64,000 bases of DNA from Bradyrhizobium frederickii (GTDB lineage: Bacteria; Pseudomonadota; Alphaproteobacteria; Rhizobiales; Xanthobacteraceae), in contig NZ_SPQS01000010.1 of NCBI RefSeq assembly GCF_004570865.1, positions 124,001-188,000 on the forward strand, written 5' to 3'. This document shows positions 27,095 to 34,543 of the stretch, piece by piece. The position numbers were made by a program, and so were the translations under genes. Under the pieces are notes generated by a model that searched no databases, was not told the origin of the DNA, and was given only the letters and a program-made list of their open reading frames with translations. Each line of letters opens with the position of its first letter. The first letter of the stretch is position 1.

Positions 27095-27119
27095 AAATTC
27101 CAGAATTGTCTACGTAGTG
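27095..27119. repeat. 25-base repeat, right copy
   Basis: It starts AAATTCCAGAATTGTC and ends TACGTAGTG, 22 of 25 positions identical to 20719-20743 and in the same orientation. The interval between the copies contains exactly the nuclease-methyltransferase-AIPR operon, the XRE-SLATT pair and the membrane protein. Confidence 0.7.
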
Positions 27120-27175
27120 TCGGAGGGCCCTCAGCCCGAGCCGCGCGAGCGAATTTTGGGGCCGCCCCCGGACTG

Positions 27176-27484
27176 CTACTGCGCAACAAGCCAAAGGCCC
27201 CCCCACACGAGGGCAACGACAAGAATTCCAGATAGAAACATGATCAGGCGGGTGGCTCCGCTGACACCGACGGCAGGTCTATCCGGCTCCTGACCGGAAA
27301 TGGCGGCAGAGAACGAGATGTACGCGCCGTTGAGAGCGGCAAATCCGACTATGTGGACCCAAACCTTGCCTATCAGATTGTAGTGATGAGGATGACCGAG
27401 AAGGAACGACACAGCTAGCCCAAGAGCTGTCACGCCGATTAAAGCGATCACGAACAGCCAAGCTGCTTCTGATGCCTTTTCCAT
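27176..27484 (-). CDS. Small hypothetical membrane protein
   Basis: A 102-residue protein with three hydrophobic helices (AAWLFVIALIGVTALGLAVSFLL, VWVHIVGFAALNGAYISFSA and LIMFLSGILVVALVWGGLWLV). The ATG at 27484 is preferred to a TTG four codons earlier. No family is recognised. It lies on the opposite strand between two plus-strand genes and has no partner. Confidence 0.5.
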   Translation of the reverse strand: MEKASEAAWLFVIALIGVTALGLAVSFLLGHPHHYNLIGKVWVHIVGFAALNGAYISFSAAISGQEPDRPAVGVSGATRLIMFLSGILVVALVWGGLWLVAQ

Positions 27485-27532
27485 AAACGCTACCAATCAA
27501 AGCCCATAGTTTAGCCGAATTCACTTGCGGCG

Positions 27533-27619
27533 CACTGAACGAAAGTTAGGACTTACGCACAATCTCGTTGAGGTTGATTCGTCAATGCGTTACACTGTGC
27601 GAAAGTCTTGCACGAAAGT
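27533..27619. promoter_or_regulatory. Repeat array upstream of the serine recombinase (possible res site)
   Basis: CACTG-AA-CGAAAGT at 27533-27546 and CACTG-TG-CGAAAGT at 27593-27606 are 60 bases apart, with a third CGAAAGT at 27613. The regular spacing upstream of a resolvase gene suggests recombinase binding sites. This is inference. Confidence 0.4.
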
Positions 27620-27630
27620 GGAGCGCCACC

Positions 27631-28179
27631 ATGACTGTCTATGGCTATGCGAGGGTAAGCACTGAGGGCCAGACGCTTGCGGTGCAGGAGGCCCAGCTGG
27701 CGGAGGCCGGTGCAATCAAGGTGTTCTCGGAGAAGATCAGCGGGGCGAGCGCGGGGAATAGGAATGCGTTGGCTAAGGCTCTCGCCGCTCTGAAAGCTGG
27801 AGACGTGTTGGTGGTGACCCGGTTGGACCGGTTGGCCCGATCAACCAGGGACCTGCTGAATGTCCTGGATACAATTGCTAAGGCGGGTGCAGGATTCAGG
27901 AGCCTTGCGGATACCTGGGCCGATACCACGACCCCGCATGGGCGACTCATGCTGACGGTGCTAGGCGGGCTTGCGGAATTCGAGCGCGAGTTGATCAAGG
28001 CTCGCACTGGCGAAGGCCGCAAGCGGGCGAAAGCACGTGGGGTGCATATGGGGAGGCCATCGGCACTGACGGCTCATCAGCAGCGAGAAGCACTTGAGCG
28101 TCGTAGGGCTGGCGAAGCGTTAACGGATATCGCTCGGACATTCGGGGTAAGCCACACCACGATCAGCAGGCTTCGGTAG
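27631..28179 (+). CDS. Serine recombinase (resolvase/invertase family)
   Basis: A 182-residue small serine recombinase. The catalytic domain starts MTVYGYARVSTEGQTL with the active Ser in ARVS (residue 10), followed by VTRLDRLARSTRDLL and EFERELIKARTGEGRKRAKARG; the C-terminal HTH is ALTDIARTFGVSHTTISRL. Length and domain order are those of Tn3-type resolvases and invertases. The ATG at 27631 is chosen because the catalytic strand starts there. Repeats CACTG-N2-CGAAAGT at 27533 and 27593 in its upstream region may be its binding sites. No transposase accompanies it. Confidence 0.92.
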   Translation: MTVYGYARVSTEGQTLAVQEAQLAEAGAIKVFSEKISGASAGNRNALAKALAALKAGDVLVVTRLDRLARSTRDLLNVLDTIAKAGAGFRSLADTWADTTTPHGRLMLTVLGGLAEFERELIKARTGEGRKRAKARGVHMGRPSALTAHQQREALERRRAGEALTDIARTFGVSHTTISRLR

Positions 28180-28239
28180 ATCATAGCTCATCTGCTCTCT
28201 AGTTTACTCCGTAACTGGTCTTGAACTGAGGCATCGAAC

Positions 28240-28938
28240 ATGACCGACAAGGTTGTTAAGGGTGGAGAGCCGATATGGCTACAGTCTCTGAAGGCAACTC
28301 CTTCACTATTGTGGGTCTTGATCGCGATCGTGGTGTTATTTGCAATCGGGCCGGACATAAAGCGGCTGGTGAAAATAGGTGCGATAACTAAGATCGGAAT
28401 AGGTACCATCAATCTTGAACTCGCTCAGAGGCGCCTAGCTGAAGCTAAAGGCCTAAACGCCGCAGGTTTAACCAAGTCGGAACAAAAGCAGCTAAAGCGA
28501 CGATTTGCCAATATTGCGGACTATGCAAATGAGGCCAGAATTCTTTGGGTTGACGATTCGAATCCACAACAAAACGTGCCGCTCAGGCGAGTGCTCGCCA
28601 CGCTGTCGGTTCCGATTGACCTCGCAAATAGCACCGACGAAGCCTTGAAATGGCTTGATAGCGCAGACTACGACATCGTGATAACTGACCTTAAGCGCTC
28701 GGAAGACAAAGACGCTCCATGCCCGGGTAATCCAAGCGTAAGTCGTGCTGGCTGTGATCTAATCAGGCAAGTGAGAGAGCGCTGGTCCAAGCCGCCGATG
28801 TTTATCGTTTATGCCGGCGACATTTCGGCAATCTCGCCTAGCAAGGGATTGCAGGTCACGAATAATCCAGCTGATCTCCTTAACGCGGTCATCGATGCTA
28901 TCGAACGGATCGAACCGAAAACTCCGGAAGACAACTAG
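28240..28938 (+). CDS. Membrane-anchored receiver-like protein
   Basis: A 232-residue protein. One transmembrane helix (LLWVLIAIVVLFAIGPDI, about residues 23-40) and an amphipathic linker (ELAQRRLAEAKGLNAAG) precede a response-regulator-like domain: RILWVDDSNPQ gives the acidic pair, DYDIVITDLKR the possible phosphoacceptor Asp, and PPMFIVYAGD the beta-4 strand with a Tyr/Ala where Thr/Ser is usual. No output domain follows and no kinase gene is nearby. Receiver-like domains fixed to the membrane are unusual; it may act as a sensor or decoy. The role is unknown. Confidence 0.65.
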   Translation: MTDKVVKGGEPIWLQSLKATPSLLWVLIAIVVLFAIGPDIKRLVKIGAITKIGIGTINLELAQRRLAEAKGLNAAGLTKSEQKQLKRRFANIADYANEARILWVDDSNPQQNVPLRRVLATLSVPIDLANSTDEALKWLDSADYDIVITDLKRSEDKDAPCPGNPSVSRAGCDLIRQVRERWSKPPMFIVYAGDISAISPSKGLQVTNNPADLLNAVIDAIERIEPKTPEDN

Positions 28939-29261
28939 GAGAAGCCCTCGTCTTTCCGAAGTTCGATCGCCTTAGCAGCCCGTTCGCGCGCTGCTTCTAA
29001 TTTCTTTGCGAAGCCTTCGGCGTCCCCTACCATCGCGGTGACTGCGAGCTTCGGATGCTCGAACGGCAGTGCGGCCACAGCGGCCCGCATCCGGCGGTGC
29101 ATGGGTTGGTCCGCGGAGCGATAGACCGCTTGAAGGAAATCCAGCGAAGTATTGCCCTGCACTTCGGGCGCGGTGTCGTCCATCACCTCCACCACGGGCC
29201 GATCTAGTTGGGGCTTGTACCGAAACCGGTGCCCCGGGTCGTCATCGTCCATCATCGTCAA
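28935..29261 (-). CDS. Hypothetical protein downstream of the primase
   Basis: A 108-residue, mainly helical protein, with MTMMDDDDPGHRFRYKPQL at the start and a helical core (LDFLQAVYRSADQPMHRRMRAAVAALPFEHPKLAVTAMV in two pieces). The LPFEHPKLAVTA segment recurs in small proteins of rhizobial phages next to terminase small subunits, which is from memory. The start may be TTG 29261 (better ribosome-site spacing) or ATG 29255. It overlaps the stop of the convergent receiver-like gene by four bases and follows the repeat array on the primase strand. Confidence 0.6.
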   Translation of the reverse strand: MTMMDDDDPGHRFRYKPQLDRPVVEVMDDTAPEVQGNTSLDFLQAVYRSADQPMHRRMRAAVAALPFEHPKLAVTAMVGDAEGFAKKLEAARERAAKAIELRKDEGFS

Positions 29262-29284
29262 CGTTACTTCTCCCTCTTTCTTCT

Positions 29285-29416
29285 CTCTGAACCTGCCGAA
29301 CCAACTGAACCACCAAAACCATGTGGTTCACCAACTCCCATTCCATATGTCTCCCTATGGAATTGATGTTGGTGAACCACGCGAAAAACCTGGTTCAAGC
29401 CGGTTCAGGTGGTTCA
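29285..29416. other. Symmetric TGAACC repeat array, candidate replication origin
   Basis: Eight TGAACC-type hexamers (one is CGAACC) are arranged with two-fold symmetry about position 29351. On the left they lie at 29288, 29297 and 29306 with an inverted one at 29325; on the right inverted ones at 29392, 29402 and 29411 with a direct one at 29373. Two nested perfect palindromes fill the centre: GTGGTTCACCAAC at 29323 with its complement at 29368-29380, and ATTCCATA at 29340 with TATGGAAT at 29356. It lies in the gap just after the primase gene, where P4-like replicons may keep iterons. Function is inference. Confidence 0.55.
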
Positions 29417-29422
29417 GCAAAG

Positions 29423-31189
29423 TCATTCCCTTTCGGACTTCGGACGCAAGCGGAGGCCGGCGACGGCGCGAGGCTGGCCGTGGGGGCGCGGGGCATCGGC
29501 GATGTGTTCGAAACCGACCACGCCACGGACCCGGCCAACGATGTTATTGGTGCGAATGCGCGCCGCTTCGTCCGGGCGACCGATGGCACGGAGCCAACCT
29601 TGCGCGGCCTCCACCATTGCTTGGCGAACCGCCGTGCCCTCGAAATCGGGCACGAAGCACGATTGCACCATGGCGGTGAATGGATCGCTGGCGGTGAGCA
29701 CTTCCCGCTCAAGTGCCCCGGCGCTCGCCGGCTGGATGAAGTGCCCCCGCGCACAGAGATCGCCATAGGCGCGGACGCAGCGCACGGCGATGCCGGGCAA
29801 TTCCCTCCGAAGCTTGTTCTTTAGGTCCACATCCTCGCGGCCGTAGAAGCTAATGGGGAAATGAAGCTTGATGAACCGCGTGGGCAGCACACCGCTGGTG
29901 TCGTTCAAGTTCGGGACTTCGTTGGAGATCAGCATCAGCTTTAGCCGCAACTGCCCGTGCCAAGGCGTTTTGTATTTCCGCCCAATCGTCACGGTGTCCT
30001 CACCGATCACGTTGAGCAGGAATTCCGCGCTGGTATGGGTGATGCCGCCCGGGTCGTAGTTCTGGCCGTATTGCTTGCCGGGCTTAAACCGAACATCGGC
30101 GAACACCCCCACTCGCTTGCCCACAAGGCACTCTTTCGAGTTCTCGCTTTGAATCCAGGTGTTGAAGCTGAGCCCAACATAACCCGGGTCCCCGACTAGC
30201 TGTTGCAACACGCGCGAGATGGTGCCCTTGCCCGAACGCTTCGGCCCAATCAGCATCGCCCCCTTTTGGAACTTGGTTTCCTCCGTCATGCAGTAGCCCA
30301 TGAACTCCTCGAGAAACTGGACGCTTTCTTCGTCCACCCCATCGGCGCCGGGGAACACTTGCGCAAGGAATGTTTCCCACGTCGGACACTCTGCATCCGG
30401 GTCCCAATTGAAACTGAGGGCGGAGTGCACCCAAAGGTCTGGGGTCAACTCGCGGGTTTCTTCGGTCAGCACATTGACCACTCGATTCTGAAACACGATC
30501 CAGTCAGTTGCGCTCTTGCGCCCCTCTAGCCACATAGGCGGTTGGCATTCCGTCCCCAGCGCCAACCGGCTCTTGAGCGCATCTATCACCTCGTTCACAT
30601 GACGCGGGGTTGGCTGGAACGGGTGCAGCACCTCGCCGGCCTTCTTCACAGCCTCATTTAGGAAGCTGTAGATTTGCCCCCGCATCAATTCGTCGGGGAC
30701 CGCTTCGTACACTCGGCCGCCCCAGCGATAGAACTGCCCTTGCCAGTGCCACAGCACGCAGGCATCGCCGATCATGCAATGCCGGTGGATGTATTCGCCC
30801 GCGATGGCATAAGGCGCGCTGGGGTTAAGCAGCGGACGCGCATCAGCGGGCCGCGCCTTTGGTTCGGGCTTCGGCGTCGGTTTTGGCGGCGGCTCAGGGG
30901 CGAGCGCAGGCGGTGCCGGCTCAGCGGCCGGAGGCAGCGCGGGCGCCAGCTTGCTTAGCATCTGCTCCCGTGCGACCCGAGCCGCTGTCGCCTTTTGCTC
31001 TCGCTCCGCCGCTCGGGCCGCAAAGCGGGTCTGTGCCTCGCTCGCGGCGCCCTCGCCATAGAGTTCGGCGATACTCTCAATCGCCAACTTCTGCTCATCC
31101 GTGCCGGCCTCCGCGAACTCGCGGACGATCCGTTCAAGGGCCAAATCGGATAGCTTGGGGGCCGCGCTGGGGGCCGCGCTCTCACTCAT
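29423..31189 (-). CDS. P4-type DNA primase/helicase (phage or plasmid replication protein)
   Basis: A 588-residue protein. The N-terminal 150 residues hold a coiled, Ala/Glu-rich part and a Pro-rich linker. From about residue 150 there is a D5-type N-terminal region (YRWGGRVYEAVPDELMRGQIYSFL in pieces), then a superfamily-3 helicase: Walker A GPKRSGKGTISRVLQ (residues about 314-328), Walker B region VGVFADVRF, and sensor motif LMLISNEVPNL. This is the P4-alpha/D5 family that starts replication of satellites and plasmids. A zinc-ribbon Toprim primase domain is not visible, so the primase part may be absent or diverged. The ATG at 31189 overlaps the upstream gene's end. Confidence 0.85.
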   Translation of the reverse strand: MSESAAPSAAPKLSDLALERIVREFAEAGTDEQKLAIESIAELYGEGAASEAQTRFAARAAEREQKATAARVAREQMLSKLAPALPPAAEPAPPALAPEPPPKPTPKPEPKARPADARPLLNPSAPYAIAGEYIHRHCMIGDACVLWHWQGQFYRWGGRVYEAVPDELMRGQIYSFLNEAVKKAGEVLHPFQPTPRHVNEVIDALKSRLALGTECQPPMWLEGRKSATDWIVFQNRVVNVLTEETRELTPDLWVHSALSFNWDPDAECPTWETFLAQVFPGADGVDEESVQFLEEFMGYCMTEETKFQKGAMLIGPKRSGKGTISRVLQQLVGDPGYVGLSFNTWIQSENSKECLVGKRVGVFADVRFKPGKQYGQNYDPGGITHTSAEFLLNVIGEDTVTIGRKYKTPWHGQLRLKLMLISNEVPNLNDTSGVLPTRFIKLHFPISFYGREDVDLKNKLRRELPGIAVRCVRAYGDLCARGHFIQPASAGALEREVLTASDPFTAMVQSCFVPDFEGTAVRQAMVEAAQGWLRAIGRPDEAARIRTNNIVGRVRGVVGFEHIADAPRPHGQPRAVAGLRLRPKSERE

Positions 31190-31553
31190 CACGCGGCCCC
31201 CAATGGCCGTAGTCGAACGGATCAAGCTGGCGCCGCCGCGCACGATCCGCGAGCCTGTCCGCGCGATCAATCTCCCATTGGAGTTGGGCGCGGCTCATAT
31301 CGATCCGGACTTCGCCCGGTCTCATTGGGGGCAATGGTGGTTCGGCCCCCGTTGGTGTCGCCCGGCGGACTCGCACCCCCATATCCCCCCGGTGCTTCGC
31401 GTTGGGATCAGCGGGGCTCACGACCACATCGGCGTCCCGCACCACTACATCGTCCGCGACGACTACCTTTGGCCTCTGCGGCTGGGGCTTGGGGCGCGGC
31501 CCAAGGATCTCATCAATCCGCGCCTGCACTTCTGCCTTTCGCTCTGGGGTCAT
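31182..31553 (-). CDS. Hypothetical protein of the replication region
   Basis: A 123-residue polar protein: MTPERKAEVQARIDEILGP at the start, a basic/Pro linker, a Val/Asp-rich strand (VVVADDVVVRDADVVVS) and a C-terminal helix RAQLQWEIDRADRLADRARR. It overlaps the start of the primase gene by eight bases, so translation is probably coupled. No family is recognised; the helical end could bind DNA or the primase, which is a guess. Confidence 0.6.
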   Translation of the reverse strand: MTPERKAEVQARIDEILGPRPKPQPQRPKVVVADDVVVRDADVVVSPADPNAKHRGDMGVRVRRATPTGAEPPLPPMRPGEVRIDMSRAQLQWEIDRADRLADRARRRQLDPFDYGHWGPRDE

Positions 31554-31909
31554 CGCTTGCCCCCATTGAGCGGCAGCCGGTTGAAGCGCCGCACCGCTTC
31601 GGCCCGATCGATGGCGTCCTGTGCATCCATCATTCGATCCATCACGTTGAGACCCGGCGGCTTCCAATCCGCAACCGATGGCGGATCAATCCAGCCGCCT
31701 TTGCCGATCGGCGGCTTCGCTGGTGCAGGCGGTGCATCGGGCAGCATGCCCGCCCGATCATGGACATTGCGCAGGTTGTCGCGGACGATGCTCCGCAGGG
31801 TATCGTCCCCAACCGCTTCAATCATCCGCTGTGCGAACGGCTCTCGGCCCTGCCGACGGGCGCGGGTTTCAAGATCACGTTGGGCTTTGGCTTCGTCTTG
31901 AATGCTCAT
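31550..31909 (-). CDS. Hypothetical protein of the replication region
   Basis: A 119-residue protein starting MSIQDEAKAQRDLETRARRQGREPFAQ (in part), helical throughout, with an Asp/Arg-rich C-terminus (MDRMMDAQDAIDRAEAVRRF). It overlaps the downstream gene by four bases (ATGA). Nothing suggests a function beyond its place in the replication operon of the element. Confidence 0.6.
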   Translation of the reverse strand: MSIQDEAKAQRDLETRARRQGREPFAQRMIEAVGDDTLRSIVRDNLRNVHDRAGMLPDAPPAPAKPPIGKGGWIDPPSVADWKPPGLNVMDRMMDAQDAIDRAEAVRRFNRLPLNGGKR

Positions 31910-31915
31910 TGTGAA

Positions 31916-32194
31916 TTACTCCTTCGCTCCGTGGCGGCGTTGGCTTCCGCACGAGTGCACTGTGCGTCCGACACCGGGGCCGCCCTTGCCTACGTTCGTT
32001 GTGAGTTCGTTGCCCAGCGGGACCGATTTTGGATTTCCCACCTTGGGCTCGCGGTAGCCGCTGGTGGTCACCCGTTGCAGTCCGATGGTGCCGCAAGGTG
32101 CGATCCCCTTGGCTGGTTTTCCGCCGCGAACGCCGACCGACACATTCTTGTTCATGCTGGGGCCGCCGCCCCCGCCGCCACTGCGCTTAGCCAT
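31916..32194 (-). CDS. Small Gly-rich phage-type hypothetical protein
   Basis: A 92-residue basic protein, MAKRSGGGGGGPSMNKNV at the start, then GKPAKGIAPCGTIGLQRVTTSG and GPGVGRTVHSCGSQ. The ATG at 32194 follows a strong AAGGAGGG ribosome site. It resembles small proteins found in rhizobial prophages and satellites; role unknown. The Gly tract and lack of hydrophobic core suggest a disordered, nucleic-acid-contacting protein. Confidence 0.6.
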   Translation of the reverse strand: MAKRSGGGGGGPSMNKNVSVGVRGGKPAKGIAPCGTIGLQRVTTSGYREPKVGNPKSVPLGNELTTNVGKGGPGVGRTVHSCGSQRRHGAKE

Positions 32195-32372
32195 TGCTGC
32201 CCTCCTTCGATTGATTGCCATGTTGGCTCTGCGAACCGCTGCGATAGACGGTCGTAACCGTGCGCAGTGGTTGGGTTGTCACCACTGCGGCGGGCTCGCG
32301 GCCCAGCGGCGCGGTGCGTAGTCGATCGTTGATCTTCGCCGCTTCTGTCTTCGTCTGCCTTACGTCGGCCAT
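32187..32372 (-). CDS. Small hypothetical protein
   Basis: A 61-residue protein (MADVRQTKTEAAKINDRLRT at the start, TTQPLRTVTTVYRSGSQ in the middle). The ATG at 32372 has AAAAGGAG upstream; an in-frame start at 32429 lies inside the preceding gene. It overlaps the next gene by eight bases and belongs to the same leftward operon. No family is recognised. Confidence 0.55.
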   Translation of the reverse strand: MADVRQTKTEAAKINDRLRTAPLGREPAAVVTTQPLRTVTTVYRSGSQSQHGNQSKEGSNG

Positions 32373-32374
32373 GG

Positions 32375-32830
32375 CTATGCTCCTTTTGGTTTGACGTTGC
32401 TGGGGTCGTACTGAATGAGGCGCGCGCATTGATCGCCCTGGGGGGCGTACAGGCTGACCATTGCGTCATAAGCCGGCTGGTCTAGGCACCTCGCAGTGAG
32501 CGGCATCGGCATCGGGAGCCGAATCCCGTTCCACTGCGGATCGATGGCGGTGGCCCCGGACCCGGCCCCGGAGGTCGAGACCTGAGCTATCGGCTTCGCG
32601 TACACCCCCGAGCTAACCGAGCCGGGAGTGGCGACCTTCCAAGCTGTGACCGCGCCTTTGGTTACAGCCTCAACCGTGAGAACAACTCGGTTCGGGAAGG
32701 TAACCGCGTCGCCAACGGCATAACCCGAGCCGCCCGCGCCAACCGTGGGGGTCCCATCGATCACGGTGCCATTCGGCACCAACATCGCGCCGCCGTTCAC
32801 TGGCCAATCGCCCAGTAACTGAAACATCAT
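32375..32830 (-). CDS. Hypothetical protein with Gly-rich beta-strand region
   Basis: A 151-residue protein. The middle contains TPTVGAGGSGYAVGDAVTFPN and VTAWKVATPGSVSSGVYAKP, a pattern often seen in phage structural or tail-fibre-like proteins and in short beta-solenoid repeats. The C-terminal third is globular with one Cys pair (RCLDQP, DQCARLI). No family is recognised. It might be a leftover structural gene in the element or a virion-decorating protein; this is inference. Confidence 0.5.
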   Translation of the reverse strand: MMFQLLGDWPVNGGAMLVPNGTVIDGTPTVGAGGSGYAVGDAVTFPNRVVLTVEAVTKGAVTAWKVATPGSVSSGVYAKPIAQVSTSGAGSGATAIDPQWNGIRLPMPMPLTARCLDQPAYDAMVSLYAPQGDQCARLIQYDPSNVKPKGA

Positions 32831-33054
32831 TGCAGCCGCTCCTTCCATTCGGAAAAGATTGGATTGAGCAACTGCACGGCAGCGTGCGCCCGGAAACGAG
32901 GATCAGGACACCGCGCGCTAACGCATGCCAATGTTGCCGCTATGATCGGCTCGGCCTCTGCGAAGGCTTCGGTTGGTGCATCTTGAAAAAAGGACCACTT
33001 CTCGCCGCAGATGCACGCGGGCCAGCGGTGGCATCGATCAAGCTGCTTCGCCAT
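32827..33054 (-). CDS. Small Cys-containing hypothetical protein
   Basis: A 75-residue protein with a CHRWPACICGEKW motif near the N-terminus, possibly a metal site, and a helical rest. It overlaps the next gene by four bases and its predecessor by 17, consistent with a compact phage-type operon. Confidence 0.5.
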   Translation of the reverse strand: MAKQLDRCHRWPACICGEKWSFFQDAPTEAFAEAEPIIAATLACVSARCPDPRFRAHAAVQLLNPIFSEWKERLQ

Positions 33055-33403
33055 CTTCCACCTCCAAGTTCTGGCCGCCGATGCCGCTGCAATCGGGCAG
33101 TGCGTTCACGTCATCGCCAAGGGGCGGCTCCTTCGGGAGCGCGGCAAGATCGCGGGACCATTGGGGGGCGGCGAGCGGCGGCGGGGTGGCTGAGCCGATT
33201 AAGGTCGCATTCGCGTCAAGGCGTGCGGCTTCCATCGCGAAGTAGGACTGGGGGGCTTCATCGCCCGCGCTCTCACGCAACCGACGCACGGCCGTTCTGC
33301 GCTCTTCGGCGAACCACGCATCCGAACATTCGCGGCAACAAAATCGCTGCCGTCCCATGTAGGGGGTGAAGTCTTCGCCGCACTGTTGGCATCTCTTGGT
33401 CAT
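33038..33403 (-). CDS. Small zinc-finger-like hypothetical protein
   Basis: A 121-residue protein with a four-Cys motif CQQCGEDFTPYMGRQRFCCREC that looks like a treble-clef or FYVE-like zinc site (residues 5-26), followed by an Arg-rich helix and an acidic tail. The ATG at 33403 is selected because GGAGG lies six bases upstream; an ATG six bases earlier would leave no spacing. Proteins with this type of finger in phages are often HNH-linked or regulatory; none of those motifs follows here. Confidence 0.55.
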   Translation of the reverse strand: MTKRCQQCGEDFTPYMGRQRFCCRECSDAWFAEERRTAVRRLRESAGDEAPQSYFAMEAARLDANATLIGSATPPPLAAPQWSRDLAALPKEPPLGDDVNALPDCSGIGGQNLEVEDGEAA

Positions 33404-33558
33404 ACACATCCTCCGATTGTGCATACGATTCGAGACAACTCTGCCAGAGAAGTAAACAGTTTTGACGATCCGCGCCGCGAGCCGAACACGCGTTGCCAAA
33501 TGAAAAGGGCGCCAGAGCGGATTGCCCCAGCGCCCTCTTCAGCGGTGATCGATTGTAA

Positions 33559-33969
33559 CTAGCGGCGTTTCTTCGCGGCGACTGCGTTGAGATATTTCAG
33601 CGCCTCTTTGATGCTCAAATGCGAACCCAGCTTCGCTTTTGCTTCAACCAGTTCTTGCAATTTGGGTTCTTGCTTTGCCAGCCGCATGTAAGACTGTGCA
33701 GTGCGGATGGTGAACGGGAAATGGGCCGCGACGAAATCTTCAAAGCTACCGTGGGGCAGTTGCTCTTTGATTATCGTCAGGGCTTTGCCGCATTCCATCG
33801 CCTTCAAGACCGCATTGAGTGCAGCGGCCTCCACTGCGTTGTGGGCCCGTAACGCAGTTGCAGCCAAGTCGGTAACGCTGGGCAAGGTCAGCTCGCCCTT
33901 CGATGCTGGCGCATCTGGCGTTGTGATCGGCATCGCAGAGCCGATGAAGCGCTTTAGGGTTTCGTTCAC
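33559..33969 (-). CDS. DUF3102-like protein of the element
   Basis: A 136-residue protein. The central part (NAVLKAMECGKALTIIKEQLPHGSFEDFVAAHFPF in pieces, then TIRTAQSYMRLAKQ) matches DUF3102-type proteins of phages and plasmids, where the helix pair with GKALTIIKEQL and RTAQSYMRLA is conserved; some resemble ParB-like or HTH proteins. It starts at GTG 33969 with GGAGGG six bases upstream, four bases overlapping the previous gene's end. The role in the element is unknown. Confidence 0.65.
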   Translation of the reverse strand: MNETLKRFIGSAMPITTPDAPASKGELTLPSVTDLAATALRAHNAVEAAALNAVLKAMECGKALTIIKEQLPHGSFEDFVAAHFPFTIRTAQSYMRLAKQEPKLQELVEAKAKLGSHLSIKEALKYLNAVAAKKRR

Positions 33970-34196
33970 GGCTGGCCCTCCGGTGGATTCGGGATCGGCG
34001 CCCAGTGCGTAGCGACCAGCGTTTCCTGTGCGTTCAAGTTCTCTGGGGCAACTTTCCAGCGCGTAATAGCCGAGTGCCAAAAGCCAACGATGGGAAAGTG
34101 ATCGTTTGGCTCTGGCGGATAGCTGCTAAGTCTGGCCCAGAGCAACACCGGGCGGCCATCTTTTGGCGCGGTCTCCATAGGGTGCCAATCAATCAT
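33966..34196 (-). CDS. DUF551-like protein
   Basis: A 76-residue protein: MIDWHPMETAPKDGRPVLLWA at the start, VGFWHSAITRWKV in the middle and THWAPIPNPP at the end. These are the marks of DUF551-type proteins, common in phages of Gram-negative bacteria and of unknown function. It overlaps both neighbours by four bases. Confidence 0.7.
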   Translation of the reverse strand: MIDWHPMETAPKDGRPVLLWARLSSYPPEPNDHFPIVGFWHSAITRWKVAPENLNAQETLVATHWAPIPNPPEGQP

Positions 34197-34390
34197 CGTG
34201 CAGCCTCCTCGCTGGTGCTGATGCGAATACGCGTAGCGATCCAAGCGTCGATATCTGCCGGGCGGTAGAGGACCCGACGCCCAGCTTTGACGAATGGCGG
34301 GCCATCACCCGTCACCCGCATCCGTTCCAAGGTTCGTTCACTGAGGCGCAACAACGCAGCCGCCTCCCGCTGCACTAGACATGCAGACAT
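34193..34390 (-). CDS. AlpA/excisionase-like helix-turn-helix protein
   Basis: A 65-residue MerR-type winged helix protein: LVQREAAALLRLSERTLERMRVTGDGPPFVKAGRRVLYRPADIDAWIA (in pieces). The 'VLYRPADIDAWI' end is typical of excisionases and AlpA regulators. In P4 and PICI elements such a gene next to the integrase activates excision and the replication genes. Here it is the first gene of the leftward operon, 153 bases from the integrase stop. Confidence 0.8.
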   Translation of the reverse strand: MSACLVQREAAALLRLSERTLERMRVTGDGPPFVKAGRRVLYRPADIDAWIATRIRISTSEEAAR

Positions 34391-34543
34391 GATCGTTCTC
34401 CAACGATGTTAAGGGAAGCTGGCAGGCGGACCCTACCCTTGTCGGGATCGCTGGGCCTATCGGGGACGTTACCCCGCCTTCTAAGTTTTAGTCCCCATTG
34501 GGAACGCCAGTGCGCGCAGTATAGCGCCAGAGGCCGCCAATTG

